A stretch of DNA of 64,000 bases. It comes from Apostichopus japonicus. Taxonomy: Eukaryota > Echinodermata > Holothuroidea > Aspidochirotida > Stichopodidae. The notes under the pieces are model-generated. The model worked only from the letters and a program-made list of their open reading frames with translations, was not told where the DNA came from and searched no databases. Both the position numbers and the translations under genes were made by a program. Location of the stretch: the NCBI RefSeq assembly GCF_037975245.1, contig NC_092579.1:21272666-21336665 (forward strand), written 5' to 3'. This document shows, piece after piece, positions 1 through 17,229 of this stretch (positions are counted from its first letter, which is position 1; the number at the start of each line of letters is the position of its first letter).

Positions 1-934
1 TATTGTAGGTTTGGTAAATAGAACAGCAGCTTTGGGCCAGTAAAACACTCCTTTGGCTGGATCATTTGCATTTCAGCATCTCCATGGTGATGAGGGCAAT
101 ATCAATTTATCATTTGACCTATTAGTTGTATTTAGTTACAATGTACTCTGCAACAAGTCAACCGTTTGACGACTTCCGAAGCTACTCTTGGTCATCCATA
201 CAGCCATTTGGTCCTCTGATGATTGTTAAACATTTTCTCTGACGAGTTATGATAAATGACATCATACATATTGACATCTATAACATTATGTAACTGTAAT
301 ACGGTTTGTTGATACTTGTTAGGTTAGGTGAGCTATTTTTCAGTTCTGATTATTCTTCTCAATTTATTTGCAGTCTTTAAAACACATTTTAAATCATTTG
401 TATTTTCTTAAAAACCTTCCACTAAAAGATGTCTACATACACCCTGTGTGATGAGTCGTCCATCCAAATTTTGTAATGTGAAATTAGCTTAATTTTCTCA
501 AAGTTTTTGATTTTGAGATTATGGCTATCCAAAGTAGAACCCACTGCTTGAAAATTCTGGCAATTTTGGGGAAAAGTCACATGACTATCACTGAAGCCTT
601 GGGAAGCACTCACTGCAGAATGAACCGGTTTTTCCTTTGTAAGTTATTCTATTGTTTGTTCCTTCAGTCACATAGCTTCCCCATCAAGCTGCAGACCTAG
701 GTTATGGAATCATTAGGGAGCATCTTTGGGGGAAGAAAAACCTTAAAATAAGATCAAATCTGCAAATATTCATCTTATTTGTTGAGTAATGTATTTCAAT
801 GTAATTAACAAAGTCATCTAAATTTTTCCATCGCTGTCATGTTTATAATATTTGATTACATGTTTGGTTGTTGGATAATGCTTGTCCTTAAATTATGTTC
901 AAGCGGCGGTCATTTCCGCAAGCCGACCAATTTT

Positions 935-5459
<4,525 letters not shown>

Positions 5460-5494
5460 GGTTAAATAGAGTATTGGTTATTCAATTTCAAACT
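5460..5494 (-). other. Tektin 5' UTR, part carried on the first coding exon
   Basis: On the minus strand a pyrimidine-rich 3' splice site (ttgtttccacag) ends at 5495. This leaves 35 nt of 5' UTR before the tektin ATG at 5459-5457. The transcript should therefore begin in a non-coding exon upstream. Confidence 0.6.
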
Positions 5495-6278
5495 CTGTGG
5501 AAACAAATTAAAAGGTCATATTGTGAGTACTAAAAGTGAATGAAATGTACGTAACACAACAACAATGAATAAAACAACAGGTTAGAATAATACTAGGCGT
5601 ACATATTGTTTTCCATAAATTAAAATATGTTTCCATTAGCTTGCTCACTGGGTCAAGTGTACTTCATCTCTTGTCTTGCCAATTGTGATGGCCTCATTGT
5701 AATATAGCTGTTAAAGCTTGTCATAAGTGAAAGCATTCCTCAACACAGCCTAAGAGCAATTTTAATGTAGGTATAGTCAACACTGACAACAGCATTGCAT
5801 GGTTAAGCTTAAGGTATCAAAGACTTGAAGTTTAAGTTGTAGTTAAAAGCTAGGCATATATACACTTTCAAGAAATAACAAGGAAACAGCGTTACAATTA
5901 TATATTGCTTAAATTATGAAAAGGAACAACCTAGAGTTACTGCTGCCACAAGCTAGACCCCTAAAAGCGACCTGTGAACACACTAGGCCTTCTTACTCAG
6001 ACTATGACACCCTTAGCCTACTCTGTCTTACTACTACAATTAGCCTTGTATACTAGTAGGAGTAGGACTAGACCCATGTTGAAAATTGAGGCTAGGCCTA
6101 GCTAGTTTAGTAGAAAAAAAGGATCAGGAGGGACACTTAAGTCCCCATCAAGGACCCTATAGAGAGAAAAAAAACTGAAGACGCAAAGTGACACACACTC
6201 AGACCCCATTACAATGCTTAAACTTAAAGTGTTTGTCTTTTCTTGTTATTCATCGATGGAATATACTTCGAGGCTTAC

Positions 6279-6400
6279 CACAAGAAACATCCAAGATTAC
6301 CAAAGTGAAGTTAAGAAAATGACACTGACAGCAAGTTTCAGAGCTTCCACTTGAAAAGACAACTGAAACTGAAGTTTATGGTTCAACCAAGTTCCGCTTG
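6279..6400 (-). other. Candidate non-coding first exon of the tektin gene
   Basis: Reading the minus strand, a strong 5' splice site (TTGTG then GTAAGC) lies at 6279/6278. It could splice to the acceptor at 5494 and give an intron of about 0.8 kb. The upstream limit is a guess; nothing in the sequence fixes the transcription start. RNA reads across 6279 to 5494 would settle it. Confidence 0.35.
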
Positions 6401-6849
6401 TAAGTTGTACGTACTGTAGGACCTATTTCTTCTATCTAATATGTGCTTGTTCTAATCATTGCACACCGTTCACCCTCACATGCATCACATTATGTGTACA
6501 TCTTCACCAGTAGCAACCATTCTGTCCTTTTGTTGATAGTTGTCATAACGATGACCTCATTATGAATATTTAGTACCATATCACACAGAAACGGCTGAAA
6601 AGTATAGTCTACGAAACTTCGGCCATTTTGTTTGAATTTTAGCTGCTCACACGAATAACCCACGCGGACTCAGCGTTAGCGTTTATTTATTGTGTATGTA
6701 CGTTGTTTCTGTGAATAATTTCTGTGTGTACTGTTACTTGGTCCTCCGGGTTTGATACTGTTCCACTACCGTCCTGGGATCATCTTCATTATTCCACTTC
6801 TTCCGCAACAAGGGTTTCTTCAGAACTAACACTCGCATATATTAAAAAC
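6400..6849. promoter_or_regulatory. Divergent promoter region and ALYREF 5' UTR
   Basis: This stretch lies between the candidate tektin first exon (minus strand) and the ALYREF start codon (plus strand), so both genes probably start here. No convincing TATA box is seen. Around 6600-6680 the sequence is richer in CpG than its surroundings and contains ggccattttg, which resembles a YY1-type CCAT core; this is a plausible ALYREF start region. A half-site like that of ciliary RFX X-boxes (gtagcaac, near 6510) is present, but no full symmetric X-box is visible. Placement of start sites is inference. Confidence 0.45.
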
Positions 6850-9800
6850 ATGGGTGACAAAATTGATCAAAGTTTAGATGATATTATCAAGCAGGACAGG
6901 GCCGGCAAACGCGGAAGGGGACGTGGACGCGGTGGTCGCGGTAGAGGTGGCGGTAATAGAGGTGGTGGATTTCAAACCCGCAATAGGGGTGGAAGAGGTG
7001 GTGGTGGCCCTGTGAGACGAGGCAGAGGGTCCTCTAGAGGAAGACAAACACCCTACAGTAGAGTAAGTGTTATTTTACGATAGGCCTAGACTAGAGTGAA
7101 ATGAAGTTATGCCCTAACGTAAACAATAATAACACTAGGCTAGGCCTAGCCTACTTTAGCCTGGCTTAACTTAACCTAACATTAAGCTTATTGAATAGTA
7201 GTATGCTTAGGCTAACCCCGCATTATATTTATTTGTACTACTAACACAACTAGGCCTAGGGTGGTATGTAGGCTTGCCTAAATCCCAAAGTTGGGCTTTG
7301 CCTAACGTTAGGCCATACAAACAAATCATGCTCTGTCCCTAGGCCTATACCAAAATGTCCCATACCAAAACGTCCCCACTTTTGGTCAAAACGTCCCCGT
7401 TGGTCAAAGCGTCCCCGTCAGTTGTGAATATATATTAATTTTAAGTTATAATTTGGCTAAGTCATCGGCATGCAAGTTGGATTACAAGCGCGAAATAAAT
7501 CATGAAGGACTAGGCCTATATCACAGGGTGTTTTGACTGCGGGGACGTTATAGGCCTCAGCTGGATTGGTTCCAGTGCCATTCCGCCATATGTACAGTTG
7601 TGTTCCATCTAGGTTGACACGACTGTCCGGACACTTTCCGACGTTTTCTGAAACCCGGACATTTTTGTTCATTTTACTCCAACAATATTCACTCTTAATC
7701 CGGACGGAACATGTGGTTTACTGACTAATTTTTCACACCAGATTAATCGATCTTCTCAGTTTGTTACTATGAAAGTTACAATGGTGGTGTGTTCGATTCT
7801 GTCCAATAAACCAGATGCTTTAGCCCTACTCAAAGTAACAATACAGTAAGGATAATAGAGGCAAGAACCCTTTCATTTCAATAAAACGTCATGTGTCGGA
7901 TAATCCGGACCCTTAAAGGCATTGAAGACTAGCCACAAACCCTGTGCCCTGCTCTGAAAAAGTTAACTTGTGGCTTCAAAATGCAGAGAGTAATGAAACG
8001 TGATACCTTGTTATCTTTTATCTAGACCTAAGATGTCCACGCTGGTATGTACACTGTGTTGTGGGCATTAACAGTAGCTGCATGTATTGACTGTACACTA
8101 GTGTCTAATTACCGACATTAGCAAGCTGTGTGTGTATTTTCTGGGATCAATGGGGGTGTTTTACACTTACATTCAAAACTAGGTCAGATTACCGGCATGA
8201 GACGTTTCTTTGTGCGCGAGTCTTCACATCCTTGACTATGTTTCCTTCACATCCTTGACTATGCTAGACTATGTTTCTGTTCAAAAGCAATTTTAGAGGC
8301 AGTTCTAATACCAGATTGCAAAACGTCTGAATCTTTCCGATAATCCGGACGGAATAAACAGTACAGTGATGTACTTCTGCTACGAACAAAATCAAAGGTG
8401 ATACAAGTTTCAACAACTTGTGAATGTCACAGTGAACTGGGTACCAAGTGAGATGGCCTAGCCGATGCATGGGGTGGATGGCATAAATTATGGCAATTGA
8501 AAAGAAAAAAGAAATTTTCACTGTGAAATGTCCAAAAGTATTCTGAAATGAAAAATATAGGTTTTTCCATTAAATTAAAGGTTCATCACAGAGAAATTTG
8601 CTATGAATGTAGCTGGTTTGTGTTACCAAACTCATGTTATGATTTATAACAGCCATATGAATGGTTCTTAATTTTTCCTCAGCCCACAGAGCTCCCTGAC
8701 CAGTGGGAACATGATATGTATAATGACAGCAAAGTTGGAGGAGGAGGTCTTATCAGTGGAGGTGGAGGAGGAGGAGGAGGTGGACAGTTACTACAAGGGA
8801 AACTACTAGTCTCAAATTTAGATTTTGGTGTGTCAGATGCAGATATTCAGGTTTGTGATTGTCTGGGGTGATCAATTTGCTGTAATAATCTTTGCCTTTG
8901 CAGGGAATAATAAAGTCCTCAGGTTTGTGTAGCATTGATGAAGGCTCTGACCTTGTGACTATAACATATGTCTTATAATGTAATAAGGTTCCTATGTCAA
9001 CATCTGCTTACACAACGTTGGCCTATATAACAGATATGACCATTTTGCTAAGCACTGGATACATTATTTGCTGTTTTGGGAGATTTACCTGCAGGCTGTC
9101 TAAATGTTGATCATCATCTAGTACTACTCTTCCAATATGTATGTTATTGTCAATTGCAGCCATCTCTCCTGTGTGTCATTCCTAATTCAATCCTTTTCCA
9201 TTTCATTAACATGTTTCATGTACAATAATAAGGCTCTTAGAAATAACAATATACCCAATTTTACACTTATCAATCTTCCATATAGCTGCTTCAGTTCTTT
9301 TGTGGATTTGTATGAGAGGAAACATTGTTTCCATAACTAGTTCCTTAAAGCTCCCTTTTTGGGGTTTTTGTCCCTTGAAAAGTGTTGAACTTGAAAACTG
9401 CATACAATTTTATTATTGCCCTGTAATTTTACATCATTCAGAATCAAAAGGAATAAAGACAAACATGTTTAGTGTTGCAATTACATTAATGTGCACCTCT
9501 TCCAACAAAGCATTCCCATCGTTGCAGATTTGACCTTTTCCAGAAATCATGGCATCTTATTATTATTCTTCCCACAGGAGCTATTTACTGACTTTGGAGA
9601 ATTAGTTAAAGCAGCTGTGCACTACGACAGATCAGGCCGGAGCCTGGGAACAGCAGACGTTGTGTTTAGGAGAAAAGCGGATGCCATCAAAGCAATGAAA
9701 CAGTACCACAAAGTCCCATTAGATGGTAAGTGACTTTTTGTAATTTACACAATTGATTGAAAGGCTGTCCTTTGATGTGAGATGTCTGAACTTCTGCTAT

Positions 9801-12800
9801 AATGGCCAAGATTTATCCTTGGAACTGTCTTGTGGACAACATATATTTACCACCAAGAACAACTCAGACATTCCATTATCGAGTCCTTGTCGATTTATTA
9901 TTTAGGTGTGCTGGAAAGATTGCATTCAAATTTTTTTCGGGATGCTGTTTACTTTCGGTGTTTAATTCAGTTTGCCCTTGTGGTGTAGGATCAATTTGCT
10001 AACAATTTGCAAGCATCATCAGTAGTTGCACTGACATTGTGATCATTTATTTGAGTTACATCGACCATTCCCCAAACTTTGTCGGTTCGGAATGGTATTG
10101 CAGTTACAATGTTCCGTAGAACTATGGTTAAAGGCCTGCCAAATTTATGTAAATCACACTTGTGTAAGATCAATTCAAGTGAAGGGTGACTTTATTAGGG
10201 GGAAAATATATTTATTTCATATTTTTTTTTACATACTCGTCCCGTAAATTACACTTCTTGCAGTCATTTTAGGGGTGTGATCGCACCCCCCTCAGCTCAA
10301 AAAGAGAAATCCTGGTAGGCTATGTTGCTCCAGGAGTAACCATGCAAGTACTGGAAAGATAACAGACTTTTCCAGCCATTTTTTGAAAGTAGGGTGTACA
10401 GAAGTTTGGCATTGCAGAAGCAGTGCAAACATTGAGTGACCTTAAATGATCACCCTTCATCGTCGCAAGAAAAGTCTAGAAAGTATATTGAAATATATTG
10501 AGTTTATGGACCTGGACACTGTATATGTGCACCTGTGCGCAGCAAACAGCTAAATACAGCTAAATATTTTAGGAGTTTCAACAGTTTGTGATGTCACTTT
10601 CCCTATTTGTCACTAGATGAATTACTTCTTTCAATTTGACACTTTGAATGGCAATGTCAGTTTTCTGTGATTTCATACCAATTCTTTTCTTATTGCCAAT
10701 GAAAACAGGCATTTAATTCACACTTATTTTGTCATCCTACAGATGTAGGTAGGTAGATCAGTAGCTGAGCTTATGACTTTCTAACAAGTTTGTTCACCTC
10801 ATTCTTTACTCCACAGGTCGAGCAATGGATATACAACTGGCAACATCGGCAGTTGAAGTCAGTCAGCCACAAAGGACACAGACGTTTAACAGACCAAGGG
10901 GGCAAAGTCAAAAGTAAGGAGTAGATTAGAATTATTTTGGATACAACATTTTGACATGTTAAATATTTTTTATCATTTTTGCCAAATCAAAATTTGAATC
11001 CTGAACAGTGTGTTAACAAAAATTAGAAACTCTGTGAGAGAATTATAAATCTTGGTGAAGTTGTAATACTAGTTTTCACTAAAGGGAAATTTTGTGTTTG
11101 CTAGCAGGTTTGTTCATCTAAGTAGGGTGGTAGGGAACATAAACTGCCACACCGAGTGATTCTGGTAGGGTGGTGGCTAGGGTAAGTTCTTAATTAGAAA
11201 AATGTAATTAGCTGCATTTATTAAACTCTATCTAATTGTAAACATGCCTTTCACACTAACAGCAAGTTCTTGTTGTTCATTGTGCACAAGACGTGATAGG
11301 AGTTTTTTCGATGACATGGTATTGTGTTGTGATATTTGGAGTAGTTGAATGGTTTCCCCATTAATGGACTCCTTTGTCATTCTTGGAAGTTGCACAAGTC
11401 TGTGCTTCACCTCAGTATTTATTGAGAACAATTAATATAGAAATAGCTAAATTTATTTTGTCAGCATTATCATTCTCGCTTTTAACTCCGTTCTATTTTA
11501 GAGTTAACAAGAATCCTAAAGGGAGGTTACCATTTCAAATCAGACATCAACAGTTACACTATGCCTACAACAATATAATAGCAAATAACTATACCTTTGT
11601 TTAAAATAGTCATGTAAGATGTTAATTTTTCTTGCAAATAAATTGTAAGGATAATTACAAGCCAGTTTCGTTGTTATTATATATAAAGCTAAATTTTAAC
11701 CCAAGTGCATCAATCAATGGGCTTTTATATTGTATCCTAATTTAGGTTTGGTTGAAAAATGACAAATTTTCTTCCTAATATTGCAATAGCATAGTATAAC
11801 AGGACAATGTATTTGATGTACAACTTTAAATTCCAGTGCAAACTACAGCTAAAGTGGGTTACCCTCCTCAGTGAAATACAAATACAACTATCACACCATA
11901 TGATACAAATACGATAAGTTAGTATATTTTGTCAATTTAATATCCTGAAATTTCATTTTCCAGTTTCAGAAGAGGAGGACAAACCAGAGGGGCGAGGGGC
12001 GGCGGCAGTTTCAGGAGGGGTTCTGGAAGAGGAGGAGGAAGAGGGCGCGGTAGGGGTGGCAGAGGACGGGGACGAGACAACCGTCCAACCCCCACGGCAG
12101 AGGAACTAGATGCTGAACTTGATGAGTACAATGCACAGGTACGCAGGACACAATGTTTGTAAACTGATTACATCTGGGGCTTGTTTGTATTAGTAAACCC
12201 AGTCATAATTATTAGTGCTAGAAATACTAATCGAGAACTGTTCCTTCAGACCAGGAACTTGATGCGTCAAATTTGTCCATCGGGGAAATTACTTAAAATA
12301 TGACTAGAGAACCCCATAACTGAGATTACAGAGAGGCAGTTTGGAAGAAGATTATAAAAACACTCGAGAGTTGTGAGAAAAAATGTTTTTATTCGTTCTT
12401 GACTGTGTTTAGTATCAACGGATCCAGCAATTCATGAGCAGAATAGTGACTAGGATATGATACACAATTGTTGGCTAGAATAGAATCGAACCAGTGAACT
12501 CATGTTGACAAATTCCATGGGCTACCAAGGGAGCTATCTAGCCGTTAGGCAGTGGCAAATTGGCAGTCCCTATTAAGCATCTCTTTTGCAGAATAGTGGC
12601 GTATGAGAAGCCACTATACTTGTATGCAGCCTAATTAGGGATTACACCACAGTTGTCACTTGATCCAACTAAGAATATATAGCAGTGGTGGGAGGGCAAG
12701 GTTTCAACATATATAGTCTCCTTCACATAAGTTGATTGGACCAATTATGCTGTGGACAAAAACTTCAACTGGTTTTTGATATGTCGAGCTAGCAAGGTTG

Positions 12801-13302
12801 TTTCATAATATATTGTTGGAATATTAACATTCATCTGTAAGTAGAATGAAACAGCATAAAGCAAAACATTTATTTAATAATGATAATAAACATTTATATA
12901 ATGCTTTATTTAACCAATATCTCAACACGCTTTACAAAGAATGCAGAGAAAAACCACTACTAATTAATGTACTTAGCAAAGAGGAAGGTTTTGAGATGAG
13001 ACTTATTCCACAAACGTGGCGCTCAAACAGTGAACTTGGTATTTCCGATAGGTTGGTGGACTATATAGTACTTGAGCGAAGGGTGCGCCCACTACTGCGT
13101 ATGGTCAGTAATTCTGCCAGATAAGCTGGAGCCATGTCATGAAAGATTTTGAATGAAAGACTTATAAATTTATATTCAATCCGTTGCTGAATTGGAAGCC
13201 AGTGCAATTCTTGCAAGACAGGGGAAATGTGATCACTTGTTTTGGGGTTTTAGTTACAAATGTTATTTCCAAATGTTATTTATTTTGCAGGTTGATGGCT
13301 GA
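6850..13302 (+). CDS. ALYREF: ALYREF/THOC4 mRNA export adaptor, six exons, complete
   Basis: ALYREF is the nuclear TREX adaptor that links spliced mRNA and the helicase UAP56/DDX39B to the NXF1 export receptor. Exons are 6850-7062, 8683-8850, 9578-9725, 10817-10913, 11964-12138 and 13291-13302. All junctions are GT/AG with matching phases: 813 nt, 270 aa plus TGA. Residues 1-15 hold the N-terminal UAP56-binding motif ([10 protein letters not shown]). An RGG/RG-rich segment follows to residue 71. The RRM runs from about 111 to 187, with RNP2-like LLVSNL and the family hallmarks [16 protein letters not shown] and [17 protein letters not shown] second RGG block is encoded by exon 5, and the C-terminal motif is [12 protein letters not shown]. 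The last exon adds only V-D-G before the stop. A nine-glycine run sits just before the RRM. Length is close to vertebrate ALYREF. Confidence 0.97.
7080..7600. repeat. TAGGCCTA-rich first intron and imperfect inverted element
   Basis: ALYREF intron 1 opens with repeated TAGGCCTA-like motifs near 7081, 7141, 7251, 7340, 7511 and 7551. At about 7340-7556 lies an imperfect inverted element whose ends share AGGCCTATA. Its body repeats aaacgtcccc-type motifs. No coding potential is seen. Confidence 0.5.
7913..8234 (-). mobile_element. TTAA-flanked MITE (piggyBac-like), copy 1, in ALYREF intron 1
   Basis: This copy is homologous, in inverted orientation, to the one at 18403-18766. Both share ggtaatctgacctag, gatcccagaaaatacacac and tagacactagtgtaca (given here in the orientation of the other copy). 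The left end here is TTAAAGGCATTGAAGACT. The right end (gcgcgagtcttcacatcc) has lost its TTAA. It is non-coding. Piggybac affinity is inferred only from TTAA ends. Confidence 0.65.
12858..13250. repeat. Interspersed repeat in ALYREF intron 5
   Basis: The stretch opens with an (aataat)-rich tail followed by aacatttatataatgctttattta and cacgctttacaaag. This is the pattern of a widespread short element whose opposite-strand form ends in ggcgctatataaat plus attatt, as at 50867-50938. The following 300 bases look like a degraded body. The 92-codon frame inside it starts nowhere near a splice site, so I do not call it a gene. Confidence 0.4.
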
Positions 13303-15260
13303 ATACAAAGTCAGAGGGACTCTTCCTCCTGGATTTTCGGTCCTAATTTGAGTTGCAAAATAAGGACTGTTGGAGAGTTGTCTTACATCTGGAATTTCCT
13401 CTCTCACTTTTACTCTTACAATACTGTACAGTTTCTATTTACAACTTCTAGTTTCTGCCAGAAACGGTCAGCCGGTAGGTCCAGTATCGGGGAGTGATCG
13501 ATTACCTCATGAAAATAAAACTTTGAATAGTGGGTATTATCAGCAAGTGGAATTGCACGCCCCGATAAGAATTTGCCAACGGTCAAGAATTTTTAATCAG
13601 AGCCTTTTTCTCGTCACTGTCTGTAGAGAGTTCAGAAATGTGGCTTCTTTCTCTGTGATTATGCTTTCTCACTTTTATGGAACTTTAAGCAGAACTTTTA
13701 GCGGAACTTTAAGCTGGCAGTGACAGAAGAATTGATTTGTTACCAGGTTATTTTTGTACCCATAAGTAAGCTCAGAAAAAAGACCGAAACTAGAAGACTG
13801 TGACATGTGACAAGGTGATGCTGGTCGAGGTGGTGATATCTAGCATTTTATATCCTCTGTTTATCTTCATAAGTGAATCTCAACAGTTGTGATATGCATT
13901 GAAGGTAATCTGTTGTTTTAAGGTTTTTCCTTACTAAATATCTTCCATGGGCAGTTTTCTGTGTTGTTAACCAAAATCTGGCTAATACCATATTAAATGT
14001 CTTAACCATTGATTTTCTAGTTACTCAAAGTGGTAGGTTGACTTAGCTGTTGTTCAGAAATTAGACCGTTTCCTCTTTATCATTTTATAAAAATGCATTT
14101 TGTTATTTTATGGATTTATGGGAGTATTCATGGCCCATACTTGAACGAAATACTCATTTGGTAGCCCCTGAATTTTGTAGCGTATTTTGTTTTTGTACTA
14201 ACGATGAAATAAATTTGGGAAGGTATTGATGATTATTGAAGCATGATATTTGTATATGTCATTCACATTACTACAAATGTACCTAACATGTTTTTTTTTT
14301 AACATTTTGATTTTCATAAAGTGTTGTTGTTTTCTCTCCACATCACACTATCCCTAAAATGATACTGCTCTAATAAAATAATCAGGAAAATTGTTGGCTC
14401 ATAAGTTTCACAGTGTAATGTATTGATTTGCTTGCCCATGGAAGTATTAAAAGGCTTGGTAAAATTGTGTTGTTTTCCAAGTTTTCATGAATTGGGTTAG
14501 ATTTTGTCAAATTCATGAATAGACAAGTGTACATTTTTGTGTTAGTAGCACCTATCATGATACATGTTACTTTGCACATGCTCCAGATGGAACCTTTGAA
14601 AGGCTTTCTACTTTTGCTGATCTAATAACGCAGTGCTGCCACCTACTGTACAAGGGAATTGTCTGCTGTGTTCCATTGCAGTTAAAGGGAACACAAACTC
14701 AAACATATATTTATAACTTGTATTATAACAGGGATGCATTGCTCACAACGAATTAAATTCCACCCAAAAGTGAGAGAAACAACCTTCCTTCTTAGAGATA
14801 GAACCCCAGTGTAGATGTTTTAGCAACTTGTTATGCAATTGTGACTTATGTGAAGGCACATGATATATAGGATATTCAAATAAGTCAGTTTCTAAATATT
14901 CATGTTTTAATATATCTCACATCCTATCTGTGAGAAGGTATGCAAACATTGAGGATTCATTGATAGAGATTTTGAAGAAGTAGAAGAGATGGGAATGAAG
15001 TTATAAACGATTGTCTGAATAGCTGTCAAAAGCGTAGACAGGGATTGTCCAGTAATTTCAGTTGATGTTCATCTTTGGTTGCTCCTGTTTAACTCCCCTC
15101 CCTTCTCCCCAACCACTCTCCACTATGTCTTAAGTACTTTAGTAGCATTTTTGATTCATTTTCACTGACTGTAACATGTTTAGTAAATAAAGTTAAGCCT
15201 TTTGAAGTTTTAAAGACACACATTTGCATTTGTCCTCTTTTACTGTAAAGTTTTTTTCTT
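13303..15260 (+). other. ALYREF 3' UTR and flank with candidate poly(A) signals
   Basis: No further coding sequence is seen after the ALYREF stop. AATAAA hexamers lie at 14208-14213, 14372-14377 and 15186-15191, so the 3' UTR may be about 0.9, 1.1 or 1.9 kb long. Which is used cannot be read from the sequence. Confidence 0.5.
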
Positions 15261-15619
15261 GATTTGAAGCTTCAACAATTGTTGGTTATGTTTCATTATA
15301 TTCTTAAACTTTTTTTTGTTGCTTCCTTGTAATTTTGAGGCTAGAAGAGGCGACGGGGGTTGGACAAACAATCTCAGATTCAGTTTCTGACAAGATTTAT
15401 CAATCTCGTCAAAAGTCTTAGGCGAATGTTTTGCCATAAAGATATCCAAAGTATTTTTCAGAAGAATTGTTCGATTGCAGAAGATGTATACAGTCCAATG
15501 CTGTAAGTGATTTGGAGGGGGGAGTACTTCTTTTGGGGCCTTGCCATTGGCAGGCAAGTTATGCATTGAAGTTGCTGTGTGTGTTTGTAATGGCTTAGCT
15601 TATCAAGATGGGTAATCTC

Positions 15620-16420
15620 TGCAGATCTCATATGTGGCTTCCCCATAACTAGTACAAGAACCCTATTGTTTTGTGTTGAGGTCCAAGGTCATTTGGGGTC
15701 AGCAGAGGGCAAAATGTAAAAATTCCAAAAATGTATCTCCAGAACCAAAACATCAAAGGAGCTCACATTAGCATAGTAGTATAGCCTTATGTAGTGTAAT
15801 TTTTATATATAATTTAGTGGTCATTGTTCCTTTAAGGTCACCAGGGGTCAAATCCTTGTAAGTATGATATCTCCAGGGAGGAAACCTCTGATATCATATT
15901 TGGCATGTGGCTTCCACATAATTAGTTCAATAACTCTTATGTTTAGGGCGGAGGTCATTTGGGTCTCAATGATCACTCTTTAAAGCTAAGTATAAACACA
16001 ATCATGATATCCAAGATTGATTACATCAAATTGCCCATATTTGGCATGTTTTTCTCATAGTGAGTTTAAGATGCCTATTATTTTGAGTGGTCAAAGTTCA
16101 TTTGGGGTCAGCCGATGTCAAAAATATCAAAGTACTTTATCTTCAGAACTTACTTTACCTTCGAAAGAGATAATATGTGCATGGTAGATTACCCATATGA
16201 TAAGTAAAATTTCTCAATAATTTAATATCTATAGTGAAAGCTCAGTTAAGGTTTGCGGAAGTCAAACCCTGTGAAGTTTCTAACGGTCAGGTCTCAATGA
16301 AGATGTGAAACTTATGCTGATCTGACTTTCCCATATGTAGTAGAAACCTCATTGCTATATTAGGTGGGAGGTCGGCTGAGGTACTTGCTGTATGAATATC
16401 AGCCAGGGTTAACTTGCAAA
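15620..16420. repeat. Degenerate tandem repeat, about four units, with DR1-like sites
   Basis: At least four diverged units follow the pattern 'catatttggc / tttccataactagt / taagaaccctattg / gaggtcaaggtcatttggggtca'. They are recognisable near 15624, 15890, 16036 and 16313. Related units occur at 39096-39610 and 44330-44660. The conserved core AGGTCnAAGGTCA (15679-15691 here) resembles a nuclear-receptor DR1 element. No open reading frame of note is present. Confidence 0.55.
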
Positions 16421-16532
16421 CTATCCTTTCACTTCACATGAAATGTAATTAAAGACAGGTAACCTCTGGGAGGGGGATTTAACTCTGGATTTTTTTTTTA
16501 TGGTTTTAGCAGTCATACGTGCACATGATTTA

Positions 16533-16810
16533 AAAGCCAGGAGTCAAATCCCCACCTCCTTCCCCTACTGACTTTATTAGGGGCATGAACCATTACGGAC
16601 AGGTGTGGGTTTGTTCATTGCGACTTCCATGTAGGGGATTCGAGGGTGCTGCCCAGAACATTTTGAGGCATAAAGCCAGGAGTCAAATCCCCACCTCCTT
16701 CCCCTACTGACTTTATTAGGGGCATGAACCATTACGGACAGGTGTGGGTTTGTTCATTGCGACCTCCATGTAGGGGATTCGAGGGTGCTGCCCAGAACAT
16801 TTTGAGGCAT
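16533..16810 (+). repeat. Recent 139-bp tandem duplication
   Basis: Two adjacent copies, 16533-16671 and 16672-16810, differ at a single visible base (gacttccatg versus gacctccatg). The near identity indicates a recent duplication or an assembly duplication. The unit contains no obvious gene. Confidence 0.9.
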
Positions 16811-17229
16811 ATTTTCTTTCTTTCTTGAAGGAGAGAGGGGGTGGGGGGGGGACCTGAAGGAAAAAAAACTGACTACTGTTTTGCCCGACTGTCAACCGAG
16901 TGGGGGACTGGTACCCGACCCCTCCGGCCTCCCGATTTTGGCCTTGTGCACACGACTTGTCTTAGAACTGTGCTTACCTCACACTAAGTAAAAGTGACGG
17001 TCAGCCACATATATACGAATGGCCCGAATTTAGAGGTTCATATTACGTAGCAAATGTAACAGCTTATCATTCAAAAACAATATGGATAGTGAGGACCTTT
17101 CCCCTTTGAATCCCTTTGGCCTCAAACACACCTCAAGGTTTTTAGCAATGCACCAACCATAGTAGCCCGTCGTCTGAAATACGTCACCCAGCGAAAACCT
17201 AAAACGCGCACATGTCTTACGCATCAATC

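Noticed and set aside
12846-13124. 92-codon plus-strand frame in ALYREF intron 5
   Set aside because: It lies in an interspersed repeat, has no splice context and resembles no protein I know.
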